Notes under the pieces: generated by a model
What the model was told of the DNA's origin: nothing
Database searches by the model: none
What the model saw: the letters and a program-made list of their open reading frames with translations, nothing else
Part shown: positions 1 through 11,460 of the stretch, one piece after another
Numbering within the stretch: position 1 is the first letter of the stretch
Layout of the letters: each line of letters starts with the position of its first letter
Assembly (NCBI RefSeq): GCF_963678635.1
Contig: NC_087066.1
Location: 9,390,723-9,454,722, forward strand
DNA length: 64,000 bases
Direction of reading: 5' to 3'
Source of the DNA: Symsagittifera roscoffensis
Taxonomy: Eukaryota; Xenacoelomorpha; Acoela; Convolutidae
Translations under genes and position numbers: made by a program

Positions 1-298
1 GTGATAGTGTGTTACTAAAGTGATAAAATGAGGTCCATGAAATTGTGGGAAAAACTACAATTCAGTTAACATAATCGTTTTCAGGATTCGAAAGATAATA
101 AGTTTATTGTGGACAAAATGGTAAGTATACTTGGAGAATTTCTTTGATATTAGTATGAAGTGGATGAGTTGTAAATGTTTGAGCTGGTTGAGGGTTAGTT
201 GGGAATGGGCTGTGGGGAACTTTTAGTTTAAAAACTCTGTGGGCTCGGGTTTTTCAAGTAGATGATACGGGGTTTGAGGAATCTGAGGATGTCATGGT

Positions 299-640
299 TT
301 ATAAGAGTTGATGAATGGTTAGTGTATGAGGTTGCTGTAGTTTTTGTTGAAGGATCATGAAGTTATCGAGTTTGTTTTCAAGTTCAGTATCAACGGGGTA
401 ATTGCTGTCTGGCGAGTCGCTTGTCAAAGGGGAGTATATTGGTGTTACATCAGTATGGGATGAAGGGGCTGGGGAAGTTTCATTTGTGGTTTGGGAAAGG
501 AGGGGTTTAAATGGGGACTGGGAAAAAGTAGACGGGCTTTGCTCGGAGTTTGCAAATTCGTCGGGTGTTTTGATATCTGAGTTGTTATATTGTGAGATGG
601 TGTTATATACTGTAGTGGTGGAGTTATCGTCTGAATCCAT
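299..640 (-). CDS. Ser/Thr/Pro-rich disordered ORF, possible tail of env or accessory ORF
   Basis: An open frame of 113 codons starting MDSDDNSTTTVYN, rich in Ser, Thr, Pro, Asn and Asp, with no hydrophobic segment and no cysteine. It lies at the 3' side of copy 1, after the env-like hydrophobic segment at 975-1259. By position it could encode the cytoplasmic tail of the env-like protein or a separate small ORF. I recognise no family. An overlapping open frame on the plus strand (402-662) is probably a shadow. Confidence 0.35.
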   Translation of the reverse strand: MDSDDNSTTTVYNTISQYNNSDIKTPDEFANSEQSPSTFSQSPFKPLLSQTTNETSPAPSSHTDVTPIYSPLTSDSPDSNYPVDTELENKLDNFMILQQKLQQPHTLTIHQLL

Positions 641-974
641 GGTTGTTGAATTAGTAGTATAGGGTGATTCAGGGTATGGGGGAAATCAAAAAGTGGGAGG
701 ATTGGAGTGTGGCGTTGGAGGTTGGTCGGGTATGAAATGGAACGGTGGAGGGATCCGATCTGGCGGATCATCGTGGGCTAAAAACATGGTTGTTCTGAGA
801 ACGAAAGTTAGTGGTATTTGGTTGTTCTAAAAGTTTTTCACATGTTTCTATATTTGGTTGCAGGTCTATGATGTGGGTAACTGGACTTTGTGGTAGCTAT
901 GACTTGTAGAGACATGCTCTGTTAGGTCTATAGTTTGAAATTCCGTGGTACTAAGGATAATGGATGGTTCTTAC

Positions 975-1259
975 TTATATTTTGTAATTGTGGTGCAGTA
1001 GGTGTTGTGCTTGTGGGTTTTGCGAATTATCGTATGTATTTGGCGTAACTGATAGTTTTGTGTTATATTCTTGTATTTGAGCGTCTAGAAGTATTTTATT
1101 GACTGATGTTGAAAAAATTCCGAAAAATCCTGCTATAAGTATGCGTGCTACGCTTGCTTGTTTGTTTACTTGTGTTTGTATTGCGCACATATTATACACT
1201 CCTTTTAGTATTGAGAAGAGGAATCCAAAAAATTTAAACTTTGCATATATTATAGTCAA
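975..1259 (-). pseudogene. env-like membrane-proximal segment with hydrophobic stretches
   Basis: A 94-codon open frame with two short hydrophobic runs, FFGFLFSILKGV near residues 10-21 and ILIAGFFGIF near residues 41-50, followed by a polar Asn/Gln-rich part. It lies downstream of the env ectodomain remnants on the same strand, where a membrane anchor would be expected. The frame is interrupted on both sides, so it is a fragment. That it is env-derived is inferred from position. Confidence 0.4.
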
Positions 1260-2102
1260 TCTTTCTAAGATATAGTAGGGCCATCCTAGAAAGGCAAGAA
1301 GTTAATTTTTTAGATTTACGAAATTAAAAAAATTTATTGGTGATAAATCTTGTGGTGAGTATTGTTTGCCGTTCAAATAAATGTAATCTTTATATCTTTA
1401 AAGTAACCAATGTAGTCTTGTGTATATATTTTTTTCTAATTCCTGCAGTTTCTGCAGTTTTTCTAAGTTTTGGTCGATGGAATGTCGTTGTATGGTGTCC
1501 ATTTTTGTGACGAGTTCTTGAAATTGTTGTGTACGAATGTGATGTTAAATGTCTGATCTAGATTATATACCTTTTGATTGTAAATCTATATTAGAATTAC
1601 GAGCAATAGCTCTAATACTTTCTGGTAAAATTTCTTTATTGGATGCATGAGTGTAGGGTATGGTGTGAGGAGGTAATATTCATCTTCATCAGGATTTAAT
1701 TGTAGAACATTGTGGCTGTTTTTAAATCCACATGGGACAGCTGTATCCCAAAAAAAGGTTCTTCTAGAAAGTGTGTCGGCAAAATGTAATATTTGTAGAA
1801 TGTAATGATTCTTTTGTAACTTCGTTTATTTTCAAAAACATATAATGGTGATACTTTTTAGCACAGGTGTACTACCATAAAATATTTCCTTCGTAGTCAG
1901 AAAAATTTGATCTTTTTCTGATAATAAATATCCTGCATAAATAGTGCATTTTTTAGTACTCCAAGTGCAGTGACTGTAAAATTTGTGTACGTTCAAGTTC
2001 ACATAAGTGATGAAGATATTTCTTGAAAAATTCTACTTATTGTGTAGTCTAATTTCATGTCTAAGTGAATGTAGTAGTGAACTTCAACAAAATAGATATT
2101 AC

Positions 2103-2519
2103 TCATGAGTGATAGTTCTTGTAAACGTGTACTGCTTTTGTCTTGTGGTTTAAGTTCGCCACCAGTTCTTCGTATGTATTTAGAAGTGTTACTGGGATGT
2201 ATGACATTCCGTCGCGATTTGAAAGGTGATGTGTTAGGTTTTGAAAAGTTATTAGTTTTCCCGTATTCAAGACGAAACCTTGTTCGTATTTGACACGACT
2301 CTCTGCGTATTGTGTTTTATAAAGTGATGTGTTATATTTGCAGGCAAGTTCTGTTTCTGGGTAGATTTGAAAATGTGTCAGTTTATTTTCTATTTTGTGA
2401 ATATTTTTGAATTGATAGCCATGTTGTCTAATTTTTTCAGGGCTTACTTTATCATAGGGGATGAATTCAGTAAAGTTTTTCTGTTGAAATTTTATCATTC
2501 TTGCTTGTATTCTTGCCAC
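2103..2519 (-). pseudogene. env-like ectodomain fragment
   Basis: A 138-codon open stretch starting MARIQARMIKFQQKN. It includes FQIYPETELACKYN, which has a clear counterpart on the plus strand at about 22,790-22,860 in copy 2 (FQIYPETELALKYQ). The shared block in two independent copies shows that it was part of the element's protein-coding sequence downstream of integrase. It is the central or distal part of the env-like ectodomain. Flanking frames are broken. Confidence 0.5.
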
Positions 2520-3713
2520 TTGAAATATGGTACATGCGTTTTCGGGGAACCAAACACTAGTTGCTATGCTCGTCTAGTGAAATTGCAATCTCCTTGGTCG
2601 TTTTTACAAGGTAGTCGTTTTTCCTCATAAATTCTTCTGTCATCTTTTAAATCTCGTGTTAACTGTACTTTTTCTAGTTGTATTTTCCGATCAAAAAACA
2701 TAATTTCTTGAAATCCTTTGTTTTTAGTGTCTGCTTTACAATTAGGGGGTTTATTTATTCCAATGCGTGGTATCCAGTTTTGGTCATGGGGATTGTTGTG
2801 CGCCGTTGAATGGATATTTGTTATCTAATTTTATATGACCTTGGTATAATTCAATTTCCGCCTGATTTGCAGAGTCTGGGAAAACTTGAAAATTTATCAA
2901 TTTTTTGTTTGTGCCTTTACTTGTTGTTATTTTTATGTTCGTTTTATTTCTAAGTTCGTTTTTACAATCTTCTGGACCGAGAAGTAAAATTCGTTCTATA
3001 ATGCTTTGATAGAAAGATTCGTGATCTAGTCTATTTCTAGTTCCATTTGAAAGTTGAGAACAATATACTTTTTTCTCGGAAAATGTTGCTGTGAATTTAA
3101 ATCCTGTTAAATGGTGTAGCTCGGCCTTTTGAGTAAAGTGTGGCTATTATATTTGTTGTTTCAAATTCGTGTGGTTCGGATTCACAATGAGTTACTTGAT
3201 TTATTGCATATTTGTGTAGTGTTTTTATTCATTTTCTTCACAGTCATAGTGTGTGACTAGTAAATCTTGGGGCCCTGTTCGGGAAGAAGGGTTGTTACGA
3301 TTTTTTGGTTCCCAAAAAGCAAAAGGGTGTAGGGTTTGAAAGAAAAGTAACCTCAAAAATACATGTGTAACATAGTCCTGAATATGGATTGTAGAATGGG
3401 ATATACCCAAGTGTCTTTTTTGTATATCTATTGTATTTAAGATGATTTCTGTTGTGATGAATGGGGGAGGTAATGATTGAGCTGTTGTATTTGGTGGGGC
3501 TAAGGGTAAATGATGGCGAATTAAACTGTTTATTTTTACTGTGATTTCAAAATTGAGTGTCAAATTATCTTGTGTAAGTATTTGTATGTTGTGTTCTTGT
3601 ATGTCCTTGTGAGTATCGGGTCGATATTGTAATCTATTGAGTGCCCAATAATGTAGTCTATTACTATTGAGGCGTTGGTCAAATAATGGAGGGGGTGCCA
3701 CAAATGTTTTCAA
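2520..3713 (-). pseudogene. env-like protein, N-terminal ectodomain with LVTHYDC motif
   Basis: The segment 3713-3225 is open for 162 codons and ends in LLVTHYDCEENE. The same motif (LVTQYDCED) opens the env piece of copy 2 at about 21,900. A YDC motif soon followed by a further Cys is seen at the start of the surface glycoprotein in several invertebrate env-bearing retroelements and related viruses; that comparison is from general knowledge. From 3225 down to 2520 the frame is repeatedly broken but can still be followed against copy 2. The stretch before YDC is polar, without cysteines, and poorly conserved. It is a decayed gene. Confidence 0.55.
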
Positions 3714-3755
3714 TTCTAATCGTAGGGGAATGTTATTGACTGAATATCTCTATAT

Positions 3756-4613
3756 CTATTGTCTAGAAATGTGGGGAAAGTCGGGAGAGATGGTGTTGTT
3801 GAGGTCTGACTTTTTCAAGGGGTTGAAGTAAGTGAAAATTTCGGGTAGTGACAAACCTGTGTCTGATGAGTTGTCTTCAGGGTCATTTACTAAGTTGGAT
3901 TCACCTTGAGTGAAAGCTTGTATCATCCAATATGGGAGACGTTGTGTTGAAGTTGGGGGGTAAAAGGATTTCCATGAGTTTGTTCGGATGTGGGAGTTGA
4001 ACCTAAGCAATCCGATGGTATGTTTTGAGTATTTTGTTGTGAGGTAGATTGGGGAGGTACTATGAGTTTTACTGATGGATACAACTAGAAGATTTCCTAA
4101 TGGTGACGAGGGTATATTGAAGTGAACTCTAGGAGTTGTAAAAATTCTATTTCGTCTTGGGTGTATAATTTGTCTATTTATTGTGGGGGTATTTTGTTTT
4201 TGGCTTGAATGTGTTAGTCTGTTAAGGTCTTGTTGGAGAGGGGGATATATGTTATATAATGGGTTCGTACTGTGGTTCGTTTAGAGGTGAGTGGCGAACT
4301 ACAGGCTCTAAAAGTTCTGACAACAGTGAGTGTCTTTCGTCGAATGTCAATGGGTTTTCTTGAAATGTACTACGTGTTGATGATTGAGGATCATTTGTCT
4401 GAATGTTTGTTGGTGATGCTGGAGACTCTTGGGATGTTGTAGCTGGTGGGAACTGTTGTGACGGTTGATTAGGAATTTTGAATGGTTCTTTATATTTTTT
4501 ATTTATGAAGAAATTTTATGTTGATTGTAATATTCTTCTTTGAAAATAATTAAAAGTATTGTTGCTAATGCGAAAATTATCAATGCCTTTTTTATGCATT
4601 TGCTTAATGTCAT
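3756..4613 (-). pseudogene. env-like leader region with signal-anchor-like segment
   Basis: An ATG at 4613-4611 (minus) opens a short frame in which a Lys-containing start is followed by ALIIFALATILLIIF, about 15 hydrophobic residues ending in FKEEYY. This resembles a signal peptide or anchor. Downstream the translation is polar and Pro/Ser/Thr-rich in alternating frames, including an 84-codon open stretch at 4010-3756. It sits between integrase and the YDC segment, where the env leader should be. Decayed; the function is inferred from order. Confidence 0.4.
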
Positions 4614-5775
4614 AATTAGGGATGTTAAAAAATGTGAGAAATATCAAAAAAAAATGTCTTTTTTGTTGAATAGATGTCTTAACATTTAGATGGTTATTGA
4701 AATATCGTACCTGAGGAGGAAGTCAAGGATTTTTGCAAAGTTGATGTAAATTTTTGCTAGGGATTGAAAAAACAAAAAAAAAATTGAAAAAAAATATTAG
4801 GAGGAGGATGAATATTTCAAGGGTATTTGTGATAAAATTTTACTAAGTTTGAAACCATTTGAGACTATCGATAAAGTGTTTGAAATTATTGGTTTTAGAA
4901 GTTGGACTATTCGAGAGAGAAATATTGAAAAATTGATTTGTTATGTCCATTTTTTTTTTGGGGGGGGGGGTTAAATTTTAGTGTGGTTGGATTATTTATT
5001 GATTTTTGACAAGTGGGTTAGATAAAGGCAAATTGTAGTGAGGGAAAGTCGGGAGGTCTAAGAAAGAGCTTTCCAGTTTTTTTTTTATGGGATGTTCTGG
5101 AATATTCAAGAGTTATTCGTCCTTAGGCTAATTGATCATGTCTTATTTTTTCTTTAGCTAATTTAAAAAATTTTTGAGAGAATTTTGAGGTCTAAGTTGG
5201 GGCAATTTTGTTAGTCTTTGTTGTAGTTGATAGGGGAGGGTTGTAATGCTTAGATTTTGTATATTTTGTTTGTCAAATATGAGCGTGTTGCTTTTTTTGA
5301 CCTGGAGGTCTTTTAGTTATAGTTAGATATACACTTGAAGGTTATTTTTTGTCGGCTAAAGAAGTCGTGTCAAAAATTAGGCGATGTTACGGAAAGCTTC
5401 TGATTGGCTGAAATTGAACTAGTTTGATTAAGTGTTTAAGCGTGAATTTTTAGAAAATGAAGGAAATATTTTTTGAGAGGTTAAAATGATAATTAACTTG
5501 GAAGTGCTTTCTGAAAATCAACTTTCTTTCATGTTTCAGATTGTGGTATGAAGTTTTTGTAATCTTTACGTGGCTTATTTCGAAAGCGTGATGATTGTCT
5601 TTGTTGAGATTTTTCTTTTAAATTTTGTGGTAAATTTTTCTTTTCTAATTTTCGATTTTTCCTTTATTTTTCAGGTATAAATATTTCGTTGGGTAGTTTC
5701 TATGTTTTTTGTTCTAAAATTTTTGGAAAACTGTTTGTATCTTTTGTTTGATTATGATTATTGTCTGAGTTGCCG
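4614..5775. other. degenerate stretch between integrase and env; homopolymer junction
   Basis: No frame longer than a few dozen codons is convincing on either strand. It contains T9 followed by G11 at 4951-4970, which is prone to sequencing error and may also mark a repair junction. I see no recognisable gene in it. Confidence 0.5.
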
Positions 5776-6622
5776 TGGATAATTTTGAGTCCTGTAAGGA
5801 GTATAATTGTGTGAGCTCGCGAAGAGCGTATTCCCTTGGGTAAAAGGGTAAAAGATTGTTTCTATGTTAAACAATTTCTTTTTTTTTAATCAATAAGTTT
5901 GTTCGTAACATCAGTGGGTTTGTCTACGATTTGAAATGGTCCTTTTCGGAGTGGTTGTAGTTTTTGAGAATTTCCTTTTTGTGTTACACAAATTGGAACT
6001 GAAACATTTGCTCCGATTTTTAAGTTTGTAGCTAGTGTGAATCGTGAATTTATTTGGGAGTTAACATTTTGTCTTTAAAATGATTTTTTGGCTTCTTTTT
6101 GAAGAATTTCATTATGTTCTTTATCTCTGTTTAAAACGCAATCGTTATGTGAACCAGAGGCTAGTTTTAAAAATTGTGGGTGATGAAATATGATCTTCAT
6201 CGTGTGTATGTAGTGGTAGGTTATAACATGATGATTCTTTTGTCGGTTGGCAATTACCGTGTGCTTTTTGAAGAACTTGCTGTGAACATTATTGGTTTTG
6301 GTGGTTTTTGATTAAAAACTATTTCATAAGGTGATATCGTGTATCCTTTCCATTTATGATGTATCCTGGATATTCTTGTAATGAACGGTTCATTAGTCCA
6401 AGGGGCATGAGATTTTCGTGGTGTGTCTGTAATGTTGTAGAGGTGGCATAATGTGATTAGTTCTTTATTTGTGAATTCAGTGCCATTGTTTGTAACAAGG
6501 ATTTCGGGTAATCCGAAATTTCCTATCCAGTTTTCATAAAGTGTTGTGTATGCATAATAGGGATTACAATGAGGTACTGCGTTGAGTGCTACGTAGTGTG
6601 TAAATGCGTCGACTATGACCAA
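5776..6622 (-). pseudogene. integrase catalytic core and C-terminal part (inactive)
   Basis: The core begins MVIVDAFTHYVA, where the Asp is the first residue of the DDE triad. The second site reads VTNNGTEF, so the catalytic Asp is replaced by Asn. The third-acid region is missing: after SHAPWTN the sequence jumps to unrelated residues and then to ISPYEIVFNQKPPKP. After more breaks the C-terminal end of pol can be read at about 5880-5780 (YPREYALRELTQLYS). Integrase joins the cDNA to host DNA; this copy cannot do so. It follows the zinc-binding part at 6918-6625. Confidence 0.75.
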
Positions 6623-6624
6623 TA

Positions 6625-6918
6625 TTATATATGAGTTTCCTTCTGAGGAGGGTGATATTGGTTCTTTTGTATCGAATGAGATTCTGTGAATAAAATATAG
6701 ACTTTGTCCTTTAAAATCTTGTTTTCTGCAAGTTGTTTTTGATTTGGGTATGATTTATTTAGTTTGCATGTTATGCAATTTTTGCATAATACTTTAATCC
6801 AATATGGTGCACTTTGAAAGTAAAAGTTTTGAATAAAACTTGAGTAAGTTTTTTTCTCTGATCCTGTACATCCTTTAGTGTTTAGAGAATATGAATTATG
6901 AAATGCGAGGATTATCAT
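6625..6918 (-). pseudogene. integrase N-terminal zinc-binding region (degraded)
   Basis: A 97-codon open stretch containing FHNSYSLNTKGCTGSEKKTY and then CKNCITCKLNK, the CxxC half of the HHCC zinc-binding domain of retroelement integrases. The second His of the HH half appears to be replaced (KGCTGSEK). It runs directly into the catalytic core at 6622. Together the two give a confident assignment to a Ty3/gypsy-type integrase. Confidence 0.7.
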
Positions 6919-7033
6919 AATTAAAACTAAATAGGTACTTCGAGATCGGTTGTTTGATTTTTTGAAGTTTCCGTATTTCCAATTATGGATGTTTTATTAA
7001 TTTTTCGAAAATGTATAAGAATTGTTTTATTTC

Positions 7034-7312
7034 CTAGAATTGTGATATCGGTTTTTTTTTTGGTTTGGTTTTATATTTGTGCCAAGATTTTATTTTTCTT
7101 TTGACTGGGTCAAGGTTTTGGTATTTTTGTAATAATTCAAGTGTTAATTCTTCTATGATTGGTACAAAAATGTTTTCAATCTCTATTTTTGATATAGGCA
7201 TGGTATCTAAAGGGTCTTGGAGGTTAAAGACTTGATTTTTCGTGCAATTTGAACCAATGTCTGGAGGGCTCGATGCATTTATATTATCTGTTAGGTTTTC
7301 TTTCTTTATCAA
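7034..7312 (-). pseudogene. pol linker between RNase H and integrase
   Basis: A 92-codon polar frame beginning MIKKENLTDNINASSP, rich in Lys and Glu with a Lys-rich end. It lies between the RNase H remnants (7471-7954) and the integrase zinc domain. It shows no catalytic motif. The reading as a connection segment of pol rests on its position. Confidence 0.4.
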
Positions 7313-7470
7313 AGAGATTAGGTCTGTCTCAGATGGTTTTTGTCTAAGTGGTTTTTTTGTGTATTAATTTTGATCCATGACGAATTTGGTGTTGGCTTAA
7401 ATTTAGATGTTTCTAATAGGTCTACTTCGTAGTGATTAATTTGACAGTCTAATTATAGTGGAAAGTGTTG

Positions 7471-7954
7471 TCAATTTTTTATTCGTGATTGGTCAATATC
7501 AAGTTTTTCTGCATATTTGCATTCTAATCGTGGTGAGATTTCGTCTTTTGCAAGAAAAAACTTAATACTTTGTGGTATTTCTACTTTTGTTTTGCTTGTT
7601 AATAATTCAGGTGGTGTATATCTACTGGGGGTGTCTGGTAGTGCAAGGTTTTTTCCTGCCCTACAAACTATATGTAAGTTTGGGAATTTGATCAAAATTA
7701 ATTGAAATCTATAAACTCTATGGTTTGGATTGGATTTTTGTGTAAAAATAAAAAAACATAGGTTTATGGTCTGTAAATAGAACTGTTGGATGTTTTGATG
7801 CAAGTATTAAAAATTCTTCTTCAGTGAGAGTGTAGATTAGGGCTGTGCAGATAAGAGTGTAGATTAGGACCTTTTTTTGTTGTCTAAGAATGTTATAAAA
7901 TGGACTTAAATATAATTGCATTTTGTATACGCATTTACTTAAGAAAGTAAACAT
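7471..7954 (-). pseudogene. RNase H domain of pol (broken in two frames)
   Basis: Two overlapping frames, 7954-7718 and 7803-7471, cover a typical RNase H tail. The first has EEEFLILASKHPTVLFTDHKP, where FTDHKP carries a conserved Asp of retroelement RNase H. The second has FPNLHIVCRAGKNLALPDTPSR, matching the end of the domain where a conserved Asp is expected (LPDTPSR). RNase H removes the RNA template strand. A frameshift near 7720-7800 separates the two pieces. Confidence 0.65.
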
Positions 7955-8700
7955 TCCCAGGAATTTTTATTTTTTCTTTTTACTTGATGGAGGTTAAAGT
8001 TTTTGAATTGCGTCTATGCGGGATTTCAATGGAGTTATCGTTTTTCCTTCTATATTATGGCCAAGTAATTTTACAAGGGTGAGAAAAAAAAATGATTTTT
8101 CTGGGCTTCTTTCATGTTTTCTCTAAGTAATATCTTTGATATTTTTCCAAGGCAATGAACTTTCGTCTTTTGTTTGCGATTGCATGAAAATATTGTCTAA
8201 ATATGTTATTGCATTTTTGTTAAATATGAGTGGTCAAAAAGTTTCACTCATATATGATGAGAATGCTGCTAGTCCTGTGAAGATTCCAAAGAATAGTCTA
8301 TAAATTTCGTATTGTTGGTTTCCAAAAACGAATTGTGTTAATCGCTGTGATTGTTCATCTATTGACATTTGGTTGTATGCGCTGTTCGTATCTGCTGTAT
8401 GATATTTTTGTGAGAATTACTTGAATTGGTTCTATGGGCCAATTACAATTAGATACATCAATGAGGGAATTGAGATATCTTCTAGAAGTATTTTTAATAG
8501 TTCCCTTTTAGCTAAAATAATATGTTTAAAATAAACTTTATTAATGTGTTTCCTTTTGGCTGTACTTTTCAATTTTGTGGGGAAATAGTTTCATTTTGCT
8601 CTAGTTTATCTATCAATCTAGTAACTTTATTTTGCAAGTGGATTGGAACTTTTCTTGAAAATTGCGTCAAGTTTTAGAGGTAAATGTAAGGGTGAGTTTG
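7955..8700 (-). pseudogene. reverse transcriptase (decayed, YLDN in place of YLDD)
   Basis: Minus-strand translation in shifting frames gives the palm segments: TNSAYNQMSIDEQSQRLTQF near 8400-8330 (motif A region), FFGIFTGLAAFSSYMS near 8300-8240 (motif B region), and ITYLDNIFMQ around 8212-8180. The active-site YxDD box at 8203-8192 reads YLDN, so one catalytic Asp is lost. Several in-frame stops break the domain. Position between protease and RNase H fits Ty3/gypsy pol. Inactive. Confidence 0.7.
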
Positions 8701-9500
8701 TTTTTCCAACACTTAATTTAGATGTGGCTTAAACCATTGGGTATTTCAGTAGTAATTTGGCTAGTTGTTCAAATACTTTCTGTGTAATTTGAGAGTGTTG
8801 AAAATTGAACTTTTTAAGGATATTTTGTTGTTCTGTGGTGCATTTCGTTATTTCAAATGTTGTTTGAAAGTTAGTTGTTTTTGTGAAATAGTCTGTGTTT
8901 CGTGTTTTTTCGCTTATAATATTATTATTCAGAATTTTTGATTGGCATATATCTAATAGTTTTGAAATATTATTTACTCTATATGCTCTTTCTATTGAGA
9001 AATTTTTGCATTAGTTTCACAGTAACCTAGAAGTCATAGAGGTAAAGTTTTTTTATATGGAGAGTTGTTGAATACATGTAATGAAATTGTGTCTGAGTTT
9101 TGTATTTTCATATTTAATTGTTGGTTGAGATCGCTACCCGGAAAAATTTTTGAATTGGTTTGAATTCAAGGTCGGATATATACAGGCGTTGTTTTTTGGG
9201 TTCCGTATTGTATTGATGAAATTGATTTATCGAAAAGTTGTAGACATAAACTGCTACTGGTTCCAGGTGTTTCGTTCTTGATTATATATAGGGTAGAATT
9301 TGGAGAAAAATGGTGTTGTTTGTCTAACCTTTGAAAAATGGTAAGTGATGTGTTTTTGCACTCTTGTAAATTTTTCATTCATATGTATTTTGCTTTTTTA
9401 AATATTCTATTGCGAATACATTTTTTAATAAATGGTATTCCAACAATATTGCGTTTTATATCAGTGATATGGAATGTGTGTTTAAAAGTTTTTTTTAAAT
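8701..9500 (-). pseudogene. degenerate N-terminal pol region between protease and reverse transcriptase
   Basis: No single long frame exists. A 70-codon piece at 9378-9166 (MKNLQECKNTSLTIFQRLDK) is the longest on this strand. By position it belongs to the start of the RT domain and the spacer after protease. I see no separate gene. The plus-strand open frame at 9338-9535 is hydrophobic because of T-rich sequence and is likely a shadow. Confidence 0.4.
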
Positions 9501-9700
9501 TTGTTTTGTTCCATTGTTCGAAAGGGAACAAGTAGTAGTTTTATTTTTCCAAAATTCGTTAAACTTGATCCTTGTGCTGTTGCTAGTCTTCTTGATGTTT
9601 TGGATGCAAGGTTTGTATTTCGTTCCATGTGAGACTGTTTATTTTGTTTGATTCTGCCCTGAATCTATTAGGAAATCAATTTCAAGTTCTGGTGTTTGAA
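9501..9700 (-). pseudogene. retroelement aspartic protease with DSG active site
   Basis: The minus strand reads DFLIDSG, with the DSG codons at 9665-9657. Hydrophobic residues followed by D[ST]G are the hallmark of retroviral-type aspartic proteases, which cut the gag-pol polyprotein. Right after DSG the frame shifts by one base and continues towards the RT region. It lies between gag and RT as expected. The surrounding protease fold cannot be followed in full. Confidence 0.55.
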
Positions 9701-10079
9701 AATCTTTGAGTTTTGGACTTTCTGAGAGAAGTGGAATTGTCCGTATTTTTTCTTTAGGTAGTTGTATTTCGCTTTATGTGTTTTGATAAATATTGTTTGT
9801 GCTTGAATTTCCTGTGTGTTCTTGTTTAGTATAGTCTATTTCTTTTGCTTATGATTATGGTTTTTGTATTTATAATCCTTGTTTTAGTAATAATTCGATT
9901 CTATTGGTATTTCATATTCATTTTCAGTTTGAATCAAGTTCATGTTTACTGAAATTTTCAGGTTCGCTTTCATCTTCTGTGGATTCGCAATTTTTGTGAT
10001 TCAATTGTAATTTTGTGCTTTCTGTGATATCAATACCGGGAGGGTCTGGCTGAGCTTCTTCAATTGATTGTAGTTGATT

Positions 10080-10560
10080 GATTTGTCTTTGACATTAAGG
10101 TGTACTACTCATATAGTTTTGTTGTGAATTTTGGTAACGTGTAATGTTCCTATGGGGTGATTGGGAATAATTTCTTCGTCTGCAATAGTTAATAATTGTA
10201 ACAGTTGTTGTAATTTGATCTATGAGAGTTTGCTCTTTTGTTTGAATAGTCTCGTGATCTGTTATCTTGATACTGTCTGATTCTATTATTTGAATAATTT
10301 CTGTTTCTTTCGTATGAGGAGCTTCTGGATCGACTGTTTGAACAAAATCTTTTTCGAGAGTTTGAATGGTAACTGTTTCTATTGTATTTCGAAGAGTATG
10401 CTCTGCTTGAATTTGATCTTGAATTTGTTCTTCAATAGTTATTTCGATACTGATTATTTCGACTATTTGGTCGACTGTATCTGTTTTGTGGGTTTTGAGG
10501 TTTTATTTGATTTGGAGATCGTCCTCGATAGTTAAATATGTAAGGTGATTGTCGTCTAGA
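10080..10560 (-). pseudogene. gag C-terminal region with acidic repeats and Arg-rich tail
   Basis: Read on the minus strand from about 10,530, the translation is a run of imperfect repeats rich in Thr, Ile, Gln, Glu and Asp (for example DTVDQIVEIISIEITIEEQI), followed near 10,180 by an Arg-rich stretch (CRRRNYSQSPHR). A related Ile/Thr/Asp-rich repeat domain is on the plus strand at 19,967-20,566 in copy 2. An Arg-rich tail could bind RNA. I see no CCHC zinc knuckle. It lies between the gag capsid part and protease. Confidence 0.5.
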
Positions 10561-10899
10561 GGTATTATAGTTATCAGGGAGTGGTTTTCCTGAACTAATA
10601 TTACTATGAATCTTTTTATTTGGTAAGTTTTGGTCGTTTTTCGTGTATTGATAAAATGATTTATTTAGTTATCCATGTTTGTTTTGGTTTATCCTGATTT
10701 TCTGTACCTACAGCATTAGTTACAACAATTTTTGAATGATGCTTTTCTCTTAAAATTTGTGTTTTTCTCGTAAAAATTTAATAATTGAGTGATTTTTCAG
10801 CTATGAATAGAGTCATGAATAGTATTTTTTTGTGTAGAAGTTGTTTGAATGTTGGTCACTTCTTGTAATTTTAATTTTTGTGTTTCTTCCAATTTCATT

Positions 10900-11460
10900 G
10901 TGTTTTAGGTTTGTTCTAGTTTATCTACTAGCTCTCTGAAGTCTAAGTTGGGTTCCCGAATTGAAGGTGGATGTGATGCTCTCTTTTTATTGCTCTTTTT
11001 CGTAATTGAGGAGTTAGAGTCATCACTAAAATTTCTGTCATTTTTGTATTTTTATAATCATGCGTATTGAGTGAATAAGCTTTTCTGACTAGTGCTTCAA
11101 TTCTTACTGCAAGTTGTTTTATTGTTTCATTTGGTAGTCTACAAATTTCGTTGCAGTGTTGTTTGTTTCTTTCAGAGTCGAACAATTTTGAGAGTTCTTG
11201 TTTGAACCTTTTCCAATCTGATTTAAGTTCTATAGGTAAGAAAAAAAAAACATTTTTGGTCTGCGCCATCAAGTGTAGTTTGTATTAGAGCTGTGAGTTT
11301 ATGTATCCAGTTTTGATGAAGTTGTCTATTTTCTGGTTCAGGTCCTATATTCAAAATCAAATTTGCTGCAACTCCGTTTAATTAATCTTCTACTGATTAT
11401 TCAGGATCTGTTCCTGTTAATACCATTAGTGGTTTATTTGATGATATAGAGGATCCACCC
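10900..11460 (-). pseudogene. gag, capsid-like region
   Basis: The best-preserved frame (11272-10943, 109 codons) contains LKSDWKRFKQELSKLFDS and PNETIKQLAVRIEALVRKAY, helix-rich sequence typical of Ty3/gypsy gag capsid. Copy 2 has the same blocks at 19,700-19,935 (TKSDWKRFTK, MNQFAVRIKTVVKK, KTHDYKNKKQTKIFVM). Upstream, from 11460 to 11272, the homology continues in other frames. Gag forms the particle core. The start codon of gag is not certain. Confidence 0.65.

Noticed and set aside
402-771. Open frames 402-662 (plus) and 445-771 (minus) as genes
   Set aside because: They overlap the Ser/Thr-rich frame at 299-640 and have no motif or copy elsewhere to support them.
4951-4970. T9G11 run as a retroelement polypurine tract
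   Set aside because: On the coding (minus) strand it reads C11A9, and its place between integrase and env is wrong for the 3' polypurine tract next to the LTR.
10290-10535. Plus-strand hydrophobic ORF
   Set aside because: It lies exactly opposite the gag repeat domain. The Phe/Leu/Cys-rich translation is what the antisense of Gln/Glu/Asn-rich coding gives.
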